Below, one piece after another: positions 1 through 6,216 of a DNA stretch of 11,145 bases. Below the pieces are notes generated by a model. That model saw only the letters and a program-made list of their open reading frames with translations, was not told the DNA's origin and made no database searches. The position numbers and the translations under genes were made by a program. Every line of letters begins with the position of its first letter. Position 1 is the first letter of the stretch. Source of the stretch: Prevotella sp. UBA4339 (GTDB taxonomy: Bacteria; Bacteroidota; Bacteroidia; Bacteroidales; Bacteroidaceae); contig DGTJ01000103.1 in assembly GCA_002393725.1 (NCBI GenBank), positions 24,314-35,458 on the forward strand, written 5' to 3'.

Positions 1-174
1 GATGAGAACTGGCGTCGTAACGATATGATTCGCTTCGGTCATTTCGAGGATGAGTTCTTCCCTCACTACAAGAACTTCCCCGATGCAAGCTTCGACAAGC
101 GTCATCGTATCTTCCCTGTTGAGCAGGAGATGCTTGACCTGAACCCAGGTTGGACTCAGAACCCAGGATACTAA
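1..174 (+). CDS. RagB/SusD family outer-membrane nutrient-binding lipoprotein, C-terminal fragment
   Basis: Only the last 57 codons are present; the reading frame is open from the first base to TAA at 172-174. The tail contains the order typical of SusD-like proteins: an R-R-N-D-x-I-R-F-G segment, then K-R-H-R-I-F-P-V, then a final E-M-L-D-L-N-P-G-W-T-Q-N-P-G-Y. The RIFPI/V and LNPN..QNPGY signatures at the extreme C-terminus are highly characteristic of this family. SusD-like proteins are surface lipoproteins that bind glycans and hand them to a SusC TonB-dependent transporter. The partner susC would be expected further left, outside the window. Substrate cannot be inferred from this fragment. 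Confidence 0.88.
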   Translation, partial: DENWRRNDMIRFGHFEDEFFPHYKNFPDASFDKRHRIFPVEQEMLDLNPGWTQNPGY

Positions 175-194
175 TCCGATAGTTTGAATAATAG

Positions 195-237
195 AAAGAG
201 GCTGTGTCATAATAGAACGACACAGCCTCTTTTTTTT
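195..237 (+). terminator. Rho-independent terminator of the SusD-containing operon
   Basis: A perfect 14-bp inverted repeat (195-208 with 219-232; the left arm begins AAAGAGGCTGTG) encloses a 10-nt loop and is followed by a T tract to 237. It begins 20 bp after the SusD stop codon, so it most likely ends the upstream transcript. The A-rich start of the left arm means the hairpin could also work in the opposite direction, but no minus-strand gene approaches from the right. Confidence 0.9.
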
Positions 238-279
238 CTAATAAAGGGCAGAACATTTGAAAATTACACTGCAAAAGTT

Positions 280-362
280 TCATCCCAAGTTTTGGTATGT
301 ACATTCCAAGTCTTGGTATGCATGTTTCAGGTCTTGGTATGTACGTTTCAAGTCGTGGAATG
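280..362. repeat. Four-copy 21-bp direct tandem array with palindromic cores
   Basis: Four units recur at exactly 21-bp spacing; their 11-bp cores start at 285, 306, 327 and 348. The second core, CCAAGTCTTGG, is a perfect palindrome around a central T; the others differ from it at one to three positions. Each core is followed by GGTATG or GGAATG, and the linker carries short palindromes such as TGTACA and ATGCAT. The array fills most of the space between the SusD terminator and the vsr promoter. No open frame of note crosses it. The 21-bp period is two helical turns, which would place every core on the same DNA face. Confidence 0.85.
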
Positions 363-393
363 AAAAATTTCTAACGTTTTTTTATTGAAACTG

Positions 394-425
394 TTTGGAT
401 ATTCAGAAATAAATGTATAACTTTG
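394..425 (+). promoter_or_regulatory. Predicted Bacteroidetes-type promoter for vsr
   Basis: A -33-like TTTG at 394-397 lies 20 nt upstream of TAACTTTG at 418-425, which fits the Bacteroidetes -7 consensus TAnnTTTG. Transcription would start near 430, leaving a leader of about 10 nt before the ATG at 441. The upstream TTG at 423 lies inside this box, which argues against it as the vsr start codon. Confidence 0.6.
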
Positions 426-440
426 CCGAAAATCAGGATT

Positions 441-977
441 ATGGATAAACTTACCGTACAGCAAAGGCATGCCAACATGGCAGCTATCCGGTCGAAGGAT
501 ACGAAACCGGAAATGATTGTGCGTCGTGGGCTATGGAAAAGAGGCTTCCGCTATAGGCTGAATCATAAGCGTCTGCCTGGACATCCTGACCTGGTACTGA
601 GGAAGTACAGGACATGTATCTTCGTGAATGGCTGTTTTTGGCATGGACACCTAGTGGATATGCAGCGTATTGAAAATTCGCAGTGTTGCAAGATACCAAA
701 GACAAATCATGACTTCTGGGTGGCTAAGATACGCAGGAACAAGGAGCGCGATAAAGAAGAGCAGCGCAGACTGGCAGAGATGGGGTGGCACTGTATAACG
801 GTGTGGGAGTGTGAACTGAAACCGTCCAAGCGCGAAGAAACGCTTGAGTCGATAGCGTTCACACTAAACCATATCTGGCTACAGGATCATCAGGCTTGCG
901 TCATTTCCTATCCAGAGATAGAAGAAGAGGAAATACAGATGCCAATAGCAGCAGAGAGTAATCTTAAGAAAGAATAA
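441..977 (+). CDS. vsr: Very short patch repair (Vsr) mismatch endonuclease
   Basis: The 178-residue product matches Vsr, which nicks DNA 5' of T:G mismatches formed when 5-methylcytosine deaminates, protecting sites of a C5-cytosine methyltransferase. Visible signatures are R-S-K-D-T-K-P-E near residue 17, P-G-H-P-D with the likely metal-binding Asp50, the N-G-C-F-W-H-G-H segment (residues 63-70), and K-I-x-x-N-x-x-R-D followed by G-W-x-x-x-x-V-W-E-C. The ATG at 441 is preferred because the in-frame TTG at 423 overlaps the promoter box. Two oddities stand out. The position of the active-site His64 of E. coli Vsr is Asn63. The region after the H-G-H motif is about six residues longer than in E. 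coli-like forms and carries Cys82-Cys83, possibly a displaced zinc ligand. The C-terminus has a short acidic tail. No cytosine methyltransferase or restriction gene is adjacent, so it is an orphan here. Confidence 0.93.
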   Translation: MDKLTVQQRHANMAAIRSKDTKPEMIVRRGLWKRGFRYRLNHKRLPGHPDLVLRKYRTCIFVNGCFWHGHLVDMQRIENSQCCKIPKTNHDFWVAKIRRNKERDKEEQRRLAEMGWHCITVWECELKPSKREETLESIAFTLNHIWLQDHQACVISYPEIEEEEIQMPIAAESNLKKE

Positions 978-1000
978 TAGTATTATCCTGTCCGTATCCA

Positions 1001-1022
1001 CCACCCAATTGGGTGGATTTTT
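1001..1022 (+). terminator. Rho-independent terminator after vsr
   Basis: A 16-bp perfect palindrome, CCACCC-AATT-GGGTGG (1001-1016), is followed by A and five T residues. An alternative pairing of ATCCACC with GGTGGAT gives a 7-bp stem with a larger loop. It sits 24 bp after the vsr stop codon and makes vsr a monocistronic unit. Confidence 0.75.
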
Positions 1023-1077
1023 GCTGTTGTTATAGTTTTTCTCCCTTTAAGGTAGCCTGAAGCATCACGAAAATGTA

Positions 1078-1085
1078 TATCTTTG
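1078..1085 (+). promoter_or_regulatory. Predicted -7 box for the secreted-protein/transglycosylase unit
   Basis: TATCTTTG fits the Bacteroidetes -7 consensus TAnnTTTG and lies 21 bp before the ATG at 1107. No convincing -33 TTTG is visible at the expected distance. Because the box covers the TTG at 1083, the longer reading frame starting there is unlikely to be the translated form. Confidence 0.5.
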
Positions 1086-1106
1086 TGCAGACTTTACATA
1101 AAACTT

Positions 1107-2708
1107 ATGACAATGAGAAAGGTGATGATTATGTTGGCAACAGTGCTTATGTTAAGCACAGCCGATGCCAATGCGCAAGGATTCTTGAAGAAACTGAAAC
1201 AGAAAGCCCAGCAGGCAGTAGGTATCACAGAGAAAGAGCATCGTGAAGATGAGGAGGCTGACGATGGAGCCCCTGCCGATCCTTCTAACATTGCAGTTGC
1301 ACAAGGTAGCGACATCGTACCAAAACGACGGACGGTGACTGTCACTTGGGATGGCACCATTACACCTTCAAAGGCTTCGACAGTACCTGCTCTGATGGCG
1401 GAATTTCCCCAATTACCATCTGCCGAAAAGATGGCTCGCAGCACAATGGAGGAACGAGATGCCTATACTCAACAGATTGCGGCTGTGCTGACACGTTCCG
1501 AGCAGTTGCAGGAAGGTGCCAATGGCTGTTCTGATGCCGAAATGGAAACTCTGCGCCAGAAATGGGAGCAGAAACTCCAAAACCTGTTCGGTCTGACTAA
1601 AGAGGAAATGGCTATCTTGAGCGACGAAGATGCCCCAGAGTCAAAAAAAGACCCTATACGTCAGAAACTGATAATGAAGATTATGGGTGGGAATCCAGAC
1701 CAGACAGAGATACAGCGCTTCGAGAAGATGAGTGATAAGGAGCAGGAAGCCTATATCCGTCAGCATCCGGAGTTTATTCAGAAGATGCAGAAGATGGCAT
1801 TGAATGCAGGTAACTTCAGCAATCAGGCTAAAAGAATGTCGGAAGCCATTAATAGCTATGAGGCCAAAGTGGGCAAGCTGATGCTGGATTACGTCAACTT
1901 TATGGAGCTTGAGGAGAGTCACAGCTATGCTAGTATCGTGAAGAAGTACGATGGCAAGTTGCAGAGAATCTACGGGCAAGTATGTGCTACAAGTGATGCC
2001 GTGCAGATCGATGCTCTTTATGCTGAAGCTGATGACATGCTCTATAATTACCGCTTAGAAGCAGCCAAGGAATATCGTACCTCACTGCAACGCCGCATCA
2101 ATCAGACCAAGAAGTTTGCCGCTGAGTTTGCTCGTATGTCGCAGGAAGTAGTGAATAATGGCGACTTGCCAGAGTGTGTCATCGGACGTAATGACCTCAA
2201 TGCAGTAATTATGATAGGTAACCTGCTCGATGAAGCATATAAGGATCTTCCCGAGCTGGAGGCATCTCCCGTTTGTAAGGAAACCGTATATGAGTTGCAG
2301 AAGGGTTGGACGTTTGTTGCTTGGGAGTGTGGCGGCTATATTGGTGCTGTCAGTGACTTCAAAACTCCAGGCAGCCAGTGGCCCTTGTTGGCAAAGAGCG
2401 ACGAGACTGAAGAATTTGCCGTAATAGAGAATGGCAAGTTCCGCAAAATCGATGAGGACGAGCTGAAAGCCATCAACAATAAGGCTGACGCACGTCGGAA
2501 GAAGGTTGCAGGTCAGGGCACACCACCTCCTTATGGCGTTTATAAGAGCCGCAGTGGCAAGCGAATGGTAGAGTACAGCAAAACAGGTGAGGTCATCATC
2601 GACGGTATGACAACCTTTACTCCATCTGCCTTTACGGTCAATACAGAATGCCTTGAGTGGATTATCTTCGATGGTGGCAAAATCGTGAAGTGTTCCTATA
2701 AAATGTAA
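1107..2708 (+). CDS. Secreted protein of unknown function with helical, charged central region
   Basis: I do not recognise the family. The start is placed at ATG 1107, with ATG 1113 equally possible; both give a clear signal peptide (R-K-V-M-I-M-L-A-T-V-L-M-L) with likely cleavage after A-N-A. The mature protein opens with a basic amphipathic helix (FLKKLKQKAQQAVG), then a very acidic stretch. The centre, from roughly residue 85 to 370, is rich in Glu, Lys, Gln and Met and looks largely alpha-helical. The last 130 residues look beta-rich and contain several Trp, Gly and a Tyr/Ser-rich motif (K-S-R-S-G-K-R-M-V-E-Y-S), ending in C-S-Y-K-M. There is no lipobox or membrane span after the signal, so it is probably periplasmic or exported. 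It is followed after three bases by a lytic-transglycosylase-like gene, suggesting a cell-envelope role for the pair, which is inference only. Confidence 0.8.
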   Translation: MTMRKVMIMLATVLMLSTADANAQGFLKKLKQKAQQAVGITEKEHREDEEADDGAPADPSNIAVAQGSDIVPKRRTVTVTWDGTITPSKASTVPALMAEFPQLPSAEKMARSTMEERDAYTQQIAAVLTRSEQLQEGANGCSDAEMETLRQKWEQKLQNLFGLTKEEMAILSDEDAPESKKDPIRQKLIMKIMGGNPDQTEIQRFEKMSDKEQEAYIRQHPEFIQKMQKMALNAGNFSNQAKRMSEAINSYEAKVGKLMLDYVNFMELEESHSYASIVKKYDGKLQRIYGQVCATSDAVQIDALYAEADDMLYNYRLEAAKEYRTSLQRRINQTKKFAAEFARMSQEVVNNGDLPECVIGRNDLNAVIMIGNLLDEAYKDLPELEASPVCKETVYELQKGWTFVAWECGGYIGAVSDFKTPGSQWPLLAKSDETEEFAVIENGKFRKIDEDELKAINNKADARRKKVAGQGTPPPYGVYKSRSGKRMVEYSKTGEVIIDGMTTFTPSAFTVNTECLEWIIFDGGKIVKCSYKM

Positions 2709-2711
2709 GTC

Positions 2712-3422
2712 TTGGGAAATGTTAAATATAAAATAGTGCTGTGGTTACTGCTTGCCATGTGCAGTACCACGGCACTTTCTGTCAACTACCCCAATCTGTT
2801 TGGGAGCGATTGGACTAATGCCGAACTATTTGTCAGAGAGCATCACGGTGAGTGGAAGCAGGAGTTCGACCTCTTTGGCGTCGATAGTCATATAGCCGAG
2901 GCTATTATCTTTCCAGAATTGATACGCTACAGCATGTGGCAGGATAAGTTGGAGCAAGCGGCTGTCAATGGCCTTTACGTTATTAAAGGTATAGAGGGAG
3001 CTAATTTCTCAGTAGGCCGTTTCCAAATGAAGCCTTCGTTTGCTGAAGAGATAGAGCAGGCTTGGAACGATTCTCCCTTAGCGCAGGAATATGGATTCAC
3101 ATTTAATCTGGCAGACAATAACGAGGCTCGCCGTTCTCGTGTCCGACGCTTGGGCACGATTCAGGGGCAATGCCGCTATCTGGCCATCTTTATTCGAATA
3201 CAACAGCTACGTATTCCCCAACTTAAACATGTGTCTCTTGAAGAACAAGTACGCATATTAGCGACAGCCTATAACAGATCCTTTTCTGCTTCTTGGCAGG
3301 CTTTATGCAAAATGCAATACGAATGCCGTTTCCATACCGATATCATAAAGACTCATCGGACGCAACTATATTGCTATGCCGATATAGCCCTTAGCTATTA
3401 TACCTCTACGCTCACTTCCTAA
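2712..3422 (+). CDS. Exported lytic transglycosylase/lysozyme-like protein, probable TTG start
   Basis: The 236-residue product begins with a short basic and hydrophobic leader (K-Y-K-I-V-L-W-L-L-L-A-M), probably a signal peptide cleaved near A-L-S. Three elements in order recall the SLT fold: a candidate catalytic Glu69 in F-P-E-L-I-R-Y-S, a G-R-F-Q-M-K-P segment (102-108) resembling the G-x-x-Q-I-x-P motif, and A-T-A-Y-N (184-188) resembling the A-Y-N motif. It would cleave peptidoglycan in the periplasm, but overall similarity is low and a different lysozyme-like role is possible. The start is unusual: no ATG precedes the hydrophobic segment, and TTG at 2712 is the only sensible non-ATG start that retains the basic residues. 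The gene lies in the same frame as its upstream neighbour, just after its TAA, so translation is probably coupled. It converges on the GH97 gene with a 10-bp gap and no visible terminator. Confidence 0.7.
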   Translation: MGNVKYKIVLWLLLAMCSTTALSVNYPNLFGSDWTNAELFVREHHGEWKQEFDLFGVDSHIAEAIIFPELIRYSMWQDKLEQAAVNGLYVIKGIEGANFSVGRFQMKPSFAEEIEQAWNDSPLAQEYGFTFNLADNNEARRSRVRRLGTIQGQCRYLAIFIRIQQLRIPQLKHVSLEEQVRILATAYNRSFSASWQALCKMQYECRFHTDIIKTHRTQLYCYADIALSYYTSTLTS

Positions 3423-3432
3423 TGGCAGAATG

Positions 3433-5478
3433 CTACCTTATGATAGCAGCCCAGCCTCCTCCGCTGCTGAGGTGGATGTTTAGGCGGTCAGTGCTGGTAA
3501 CAGTCTGCTGAGAGCGCTTGTAGTCGCTGGCTTCTTTCATCGCATTGATGCCATCGGCAAATATCTCTGCCTGATGCTTGCCTGTGCCTAAGAATGATAG
3601 GTCGATGGCGAGGTCGCGAGGTGTCCAGTCGGTCATAGCAGCAACATACCATGTCGTGCCCTTACGGCGGGCTATTACGATATATTCTCCCAACTTGCCA
3701 TCGAGGGCTTTGGTCTCATCGAAGGTGGTAGGAACTTGGGCGATAAAGTCTGTACATTCCTGATTCTGCATATACTTAGTGGGACTGTCGGCCATCATCT
3801 GAAGTGGAGCCTCGAAAACGGTGTACATCGCCATCTGGTGTACTCGAGTGCCCTGACTCATTGGATGGTCGTTATTGCCAAAGAAACAGTCTTTCATTGC
3901 GTTCGACATTGCGCCTGGAGTATAGTCCATAGGGCCTGCCAGCATGCGGAGATAAGGAGCTGTAACGTCATAACGTGGCTGATTGTGAAGAGGGCCATCA
4001 CCCACACGAGGCTCCCACTTAGAGTTCTCAAGGCCTTTTACGCCCTCGAAGTTGAAGATGTTGGGATAAGCCCTCTGTATTCCAAAAGGCTTCAGGCCAT
4101 GATAGTCAAGATAGAGATGGTACTTGGCAGCGCTCTCTGCAATCTTATATGCAGAGGCAATCACCTGCTGGTCGTCCCTATCGAAGAAATCTACTTTGAA
4201 GCCTTTAATCCCCATTTCGGCATATCGTTTCATTACGGCATCTGTTACTGAGATGTCGTTCAGCGGATTGCTTCCGATAAGATTTCTCCAACTGCTCCAA
4301 AGGATGATGCCGACACCCTTCTCCTTACCGTGGGCAATCAGTCTCTTCAGGTCTATCTCTGGGTTCAAGTTCTCTGTCAGTGACTCCTTCCCGCTCCAGC
4401 CCTCATCGATGATGATATACTCGATATGATTCTTGGCAGCGAAGTCTATATAATATAAATAGGTGTCGGTATTCATACCCGACTTGAAGTCAACACCATA
4501 GACATTGGTATTGTTCCACCAGTCCCATGCCACCTTGCCTGGGTGAATCCATGAAGTATCCTTGATGCGGCACTTTGGGGCAAGCCTTTGTGCCATATCA
4601 CAGTTAAGTATGTCTGCATCACGCTCTGTGATGACTACTGCACGCCAAGGCAGGGCACTACTGCCTTCCAACTTTGCAATATAGTCGGCACGACGGGTAG
4701 GCACAAGGTTCAAGCGGTCAAAGCCTCCTATCTCCTGTTCCAGTGGATAAGGGGCAAACTCTGCCTGCAGAGTGTTATCTCTGTTGCCTTTCTTCAAGAA
4801 CATTCCAGGATAGTTTTCCACTCCTGCATCCATAACAATAGCCTTGATACCACCAGGCAGGCATACTGCCAGTGGAGTGATGGCGAGAGAGTCACTATAC
4901 ATCTTTGACAGTGGCTGCTCGTCATAATAGGATTCGAAGCTATAGCAATAGCGCTCGCCACCTCGATTGTCATTGACGTAGGGTATGAATGCCTGATAGT
5001 CATCTGCAAAGCAGAACTCTGCCTGCTCGCTTGTCACTTCTGAGGCCTTTTTCCTGTTGATGATGAAACGGTAGGCAGCCCCATCGTTATAGACTCGGAA
5101 CTCGAGGCTGATGCCATTCTTAAATGATATGGTAAGGCTGTTATACTCGTCTTTCACCACAGATTTCTTATAGAACGGAGTCTCAAACTGACTCCTTACT
5201 TGCTCGCGCTTGGATTCCTTGCCTATTCCGCCTTTGGTGGAAACATCCATTGTGCCGTCAAGCAGGATATTAATGTTCGAAGGCTTTAATACATCTGTGC
5301 TCTTATATCTTATCTGCCAGTCCAGAGAGTAGTTTCCGAGTCTGTGGATATCTACTTGGACAGTCTTGTCGGGCGACTCGATGCTCCAGTCTCTTTTCAT
5401 ACTAAATGCATGTGCAGTCATACCAATGCACATCAGGCACATTACGGCCAGTAACCTTAAAGTCTTCATATTCTCCAT
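3433..5478 (-). CDS. Glycoside hydrolase family 97 (SusB-like) alpha-glycosidase, predicted retaining type
   Basis: The 681-residue product has the GH97 layout: a signal peptide (M-K-T-L-R-L-L-A-V-M-C...A-H-A), an N-terminal beta-sandwich starting W-S-I-E-S-P-D-K, a central TIM barrel, and a C-terminal beta domain ending S-S-G-G-G-W-A-A. Barrel landmarks include V-A-W-D-W-W (316-321), I-I-D-E-G-W (356-361), G-F-K-V-D-F-F-D-R-D-D-Q (426-437) and N-F-E-G-V-K-G-L-E (476-484). In GH97, an Asp in the K-V-D-F position is the nucleophile of the retaining alpha-galactosidase branch, whereas inverting SusB-type enzymes lack it; Asp430 with Glu484 as acid/base therefore suggests a retaining enzyme, perhaps an alpha-galactosidase. 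A second ATG three codons in (5469) is an equally good start and gives a more usual signal peptide. The gene starts 2 bp after the queC stop, so it is co-transcribed with it. The enzyme should act in the periplasm. Confidence 0.93.
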   Translation of the reverse strand: MENMKTLRLLAVMCLMCIGMTAHAFSMKRDWSIESPDKTVQVDIHRLGNYSLDWQIRYKSTDVLKPSNINILLDGTMDVSTKGGIGKESKREQVRSQFETPFYKKSVVKDEYNSLTISFKNGISLEFRVYNDGAAYRFIINRKKASEVTSEQAEFCFADDYQAFIPYVNDNRGGERYCYSFESYYDEQPLSKMYSDSLAITPLAVCLPGGIKAIVMDAGVENYPGMFLKKGNRDNTLQAEFAPYPLEQEIGGFDRLNLVPTRRADYIAKLEGSSALPWRAVVITERDADILNCDMAQRLAPKCRIKDTSWIHPGKVAWDWWNNTNVYGVDFKSGMNTDTYLYYIDFAAKNHIEYIIIDEGWSGKESLTENLNPEIDLKRLIAHGKEKGVGIILWSSWRNLIGSNPLNDISVTDAVMKRYAEMGIKGFKVDFFDRDDQQVIASAYKIAESAAKYHLYLDYHGLKPFGIQRAYPNIFNFEGVKGLENSKWEPRVGDGPLHNQPRYDVTAPYLRMLAGPMDYTPGAMSNAMKDCFFGNNDHPMSQGTRVHQMAMYTVFEAPLQMMADSPTKYMQNQECTDFIAQVPTTFDETKALDGKLGEYIVIARRKGTTWYVAAMTDWTPRDLAIDLSFLGTGKHQAEIFADGINAMKEASDYKRSQQTVTSTDRLNIHLSSGGGWAAIIR

Positions 5479-5480
5479 TC

Positions 5481-6134
5481 TTATTCTTCGTATTCTGTTG
5501 GGTCAGGAATGCCTGCTTCGGCAAGTGCTTCGCGGCGCTCTACGCAGGTGCCGCATTTGCCGCAATGCTTGTCGCCTCCACGATAGCATGACCAGGTCTC
5601 GGCATAGTCGATGCCCAGCTCTTTCCCGCGAGCTGCTATCTGCCCCTTTGTCATGTTGCAGTAAGGCGAGAGCAGACGTACGCCATTGAATGTTCCTGCG
5701 TGGGTGGCTGCGTCGAATGCCTCTACGAACTCTGGGCGGCAGTCGGGGTAGATGGTGTGATCGCCTCCGTGATTGGCCATCATGATATACTGCAGGTCGT
5801 TGCTCTCTGCTATTCCTGCCGCGATGGCGAGCATGATGCCGTTGCGGAAGGGAACTACGGTTGACTTCATATTGTCATCGGCATAGTTGCCCTCTGGGAT
5901 TGCTGCATCTCCGGCCAGCAGGGAGCTGCGGAAGTACTTGTGCATAAACTCAAGTGGAATCACCACGTGCCTGATGCCTAAGCGCTCACAGTGCTTCTTG
6001 GCAAAGGGAATCTCCTTGGAGTTGTGGTTGCTGCCATAGTCGAACGATATTGCAAGTGCTATGCGCTCCTGATAGTCATATAACAAAGTTGTGGAGTCCA
6101 TGCCTCCGCTTAAAATAAGTATACAGTCTTTCAT
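5481..6134 (-). CDS. queC: 7-cyano-7-deazaguanine synthase QueC
   Basis: QueC uses ATP and ammonia to convert 7-carboxy-7-deazaguanine to preQ0 in the cytoplasm, a step of queuosine tRNA-modification synthesis. The 217-residue product has the N-terminal PP-loop S-G-G-M-D-S-T (9-15), the S-F-D-Y-G motif, V-P-F-R-N near residue 94, and four Cys (183, 191, 194, 197) in C-x7-C-G-K-C-G-T-C that bind zinc. Length and motifs are normal for the family. The start is set at ATG 6134 because M-K-D-C-I-L-I-L-S-G-G is the usual N-terminus; a 10-codon upstream extension to 6164 would overlap the predicted promoter. No queD, queE or queF lies in the window; the downstream partner is a GH97 glycosidase. Confidence 0.96.
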   Translation of the reverse strand: MKDCILILSGGMDSTTLLYDYQERIALAISFDYGSNHNSKEIPFAKKHCERLGIRHVVIPLEFMHKYFRSSLLAGDAAIPEGNYADDNMKSTVVPFRNGIMLAIAAGIAESNDLQYIMMANHGGDHTIYPDCRPEFVEAFDAATHAGTFNGVRLLSPYCNMTKGQIAARGKELGIDYAETWSCYRGGDKHCGKCGTCVERREALAEAGIPDPTEYEE

Positions 6135-6153
6135 CTTTTTCTTGTTTTTGCTG

Positions 6154-6161
6154 CAAAGATA
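6154..6161 (-). promoter_or_regulatory. Predicted -7 box for queC-GH97
   Basis: On the minus strand TATCTTTG (6161 to 6154), followed by CAG, fits the Bacteroidetes -7 consensus. It lies about 20 nt before the queC ATG, implying a very short leader. The expected -33 position has only a TGTG, which overlaps an ATCTGT repeat. The leader is too short to hold a preQ1 riboswitch. Confidence 0.6.
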
Positions 6162-6172
6162 CAAAAAAAGCT

Positions 6173-6197
6173 ACAGATTTCACAGATAATCACAGAT
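6173..6197. repeat. Three ACAGAT direct repeats at about 10-bp spacing between divergent promoters
   Basis: ACAGAT occurs at 6173, 6182 and 6192, spaced 9 and 10 bp, all in one orientation and each followed by an A/T-rich stretch. The set is centred between the two -7 boxes and would cover the -33 regions of both promoters. It could be an operator, a DNA-bending element, or the common CACAGATT-type low-complexity repeat I associate with Bacteroidales intergenic regions. The sequence does not decide among these. Confidence 0.5.
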
Positions 6198-6204
6198 ATT
6201 TTAT

Positions 6205-6212
6205 TAACTTTG
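6205..6212 (+). promoter_or_regulatory. Predicted -7 box for the GH92 operon, only 4 bp from the ATG
   Basis: TAACTTTG, followed by CAG, fits the TAnnTTTG consensus and is the mirror image of the queC box. The GH92 ATG begins 4 bp downstream, so a transcript starting at the usual distance would begin at or next to the start codon. Either the mRNA is leaderless or nearly so, or the true promoter is elsewhere. No good -33 TTTG is seen. Confidence 0.45.
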
Positions 6213-6216
6213 CAGC

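Noticed and set aside
195..237. End of an insertion sequence or attachment site
   Set aside because: The inverted repeat has a short loop and T tract immediately after a stop codon, which a terminator explains; no transposase or target duplication is visible.
280..362. A CRISPR array upstream of vsr
   Set aside because: The period is only 21 bp, the units are contiguous without unique spacers of 30 bp or so, and no cas gene is nearby.
423..440. TTG start giving a longer Vsr
   Set aside because: The TTG lies inside the TAACTTTG promoter box and the added residues are not part of the family's N-terminus; ATG 441 gives the usual start.
6135..6216. A preQ1 riboswitch in the queC leader
   Set aside because: The predicted transcript leader is only about 15-20 nt of A-rich sequence; there is no hairpin and H-type pseudoknot arrangement, and the remaining sequence is promoter and ACAGAT repeats.
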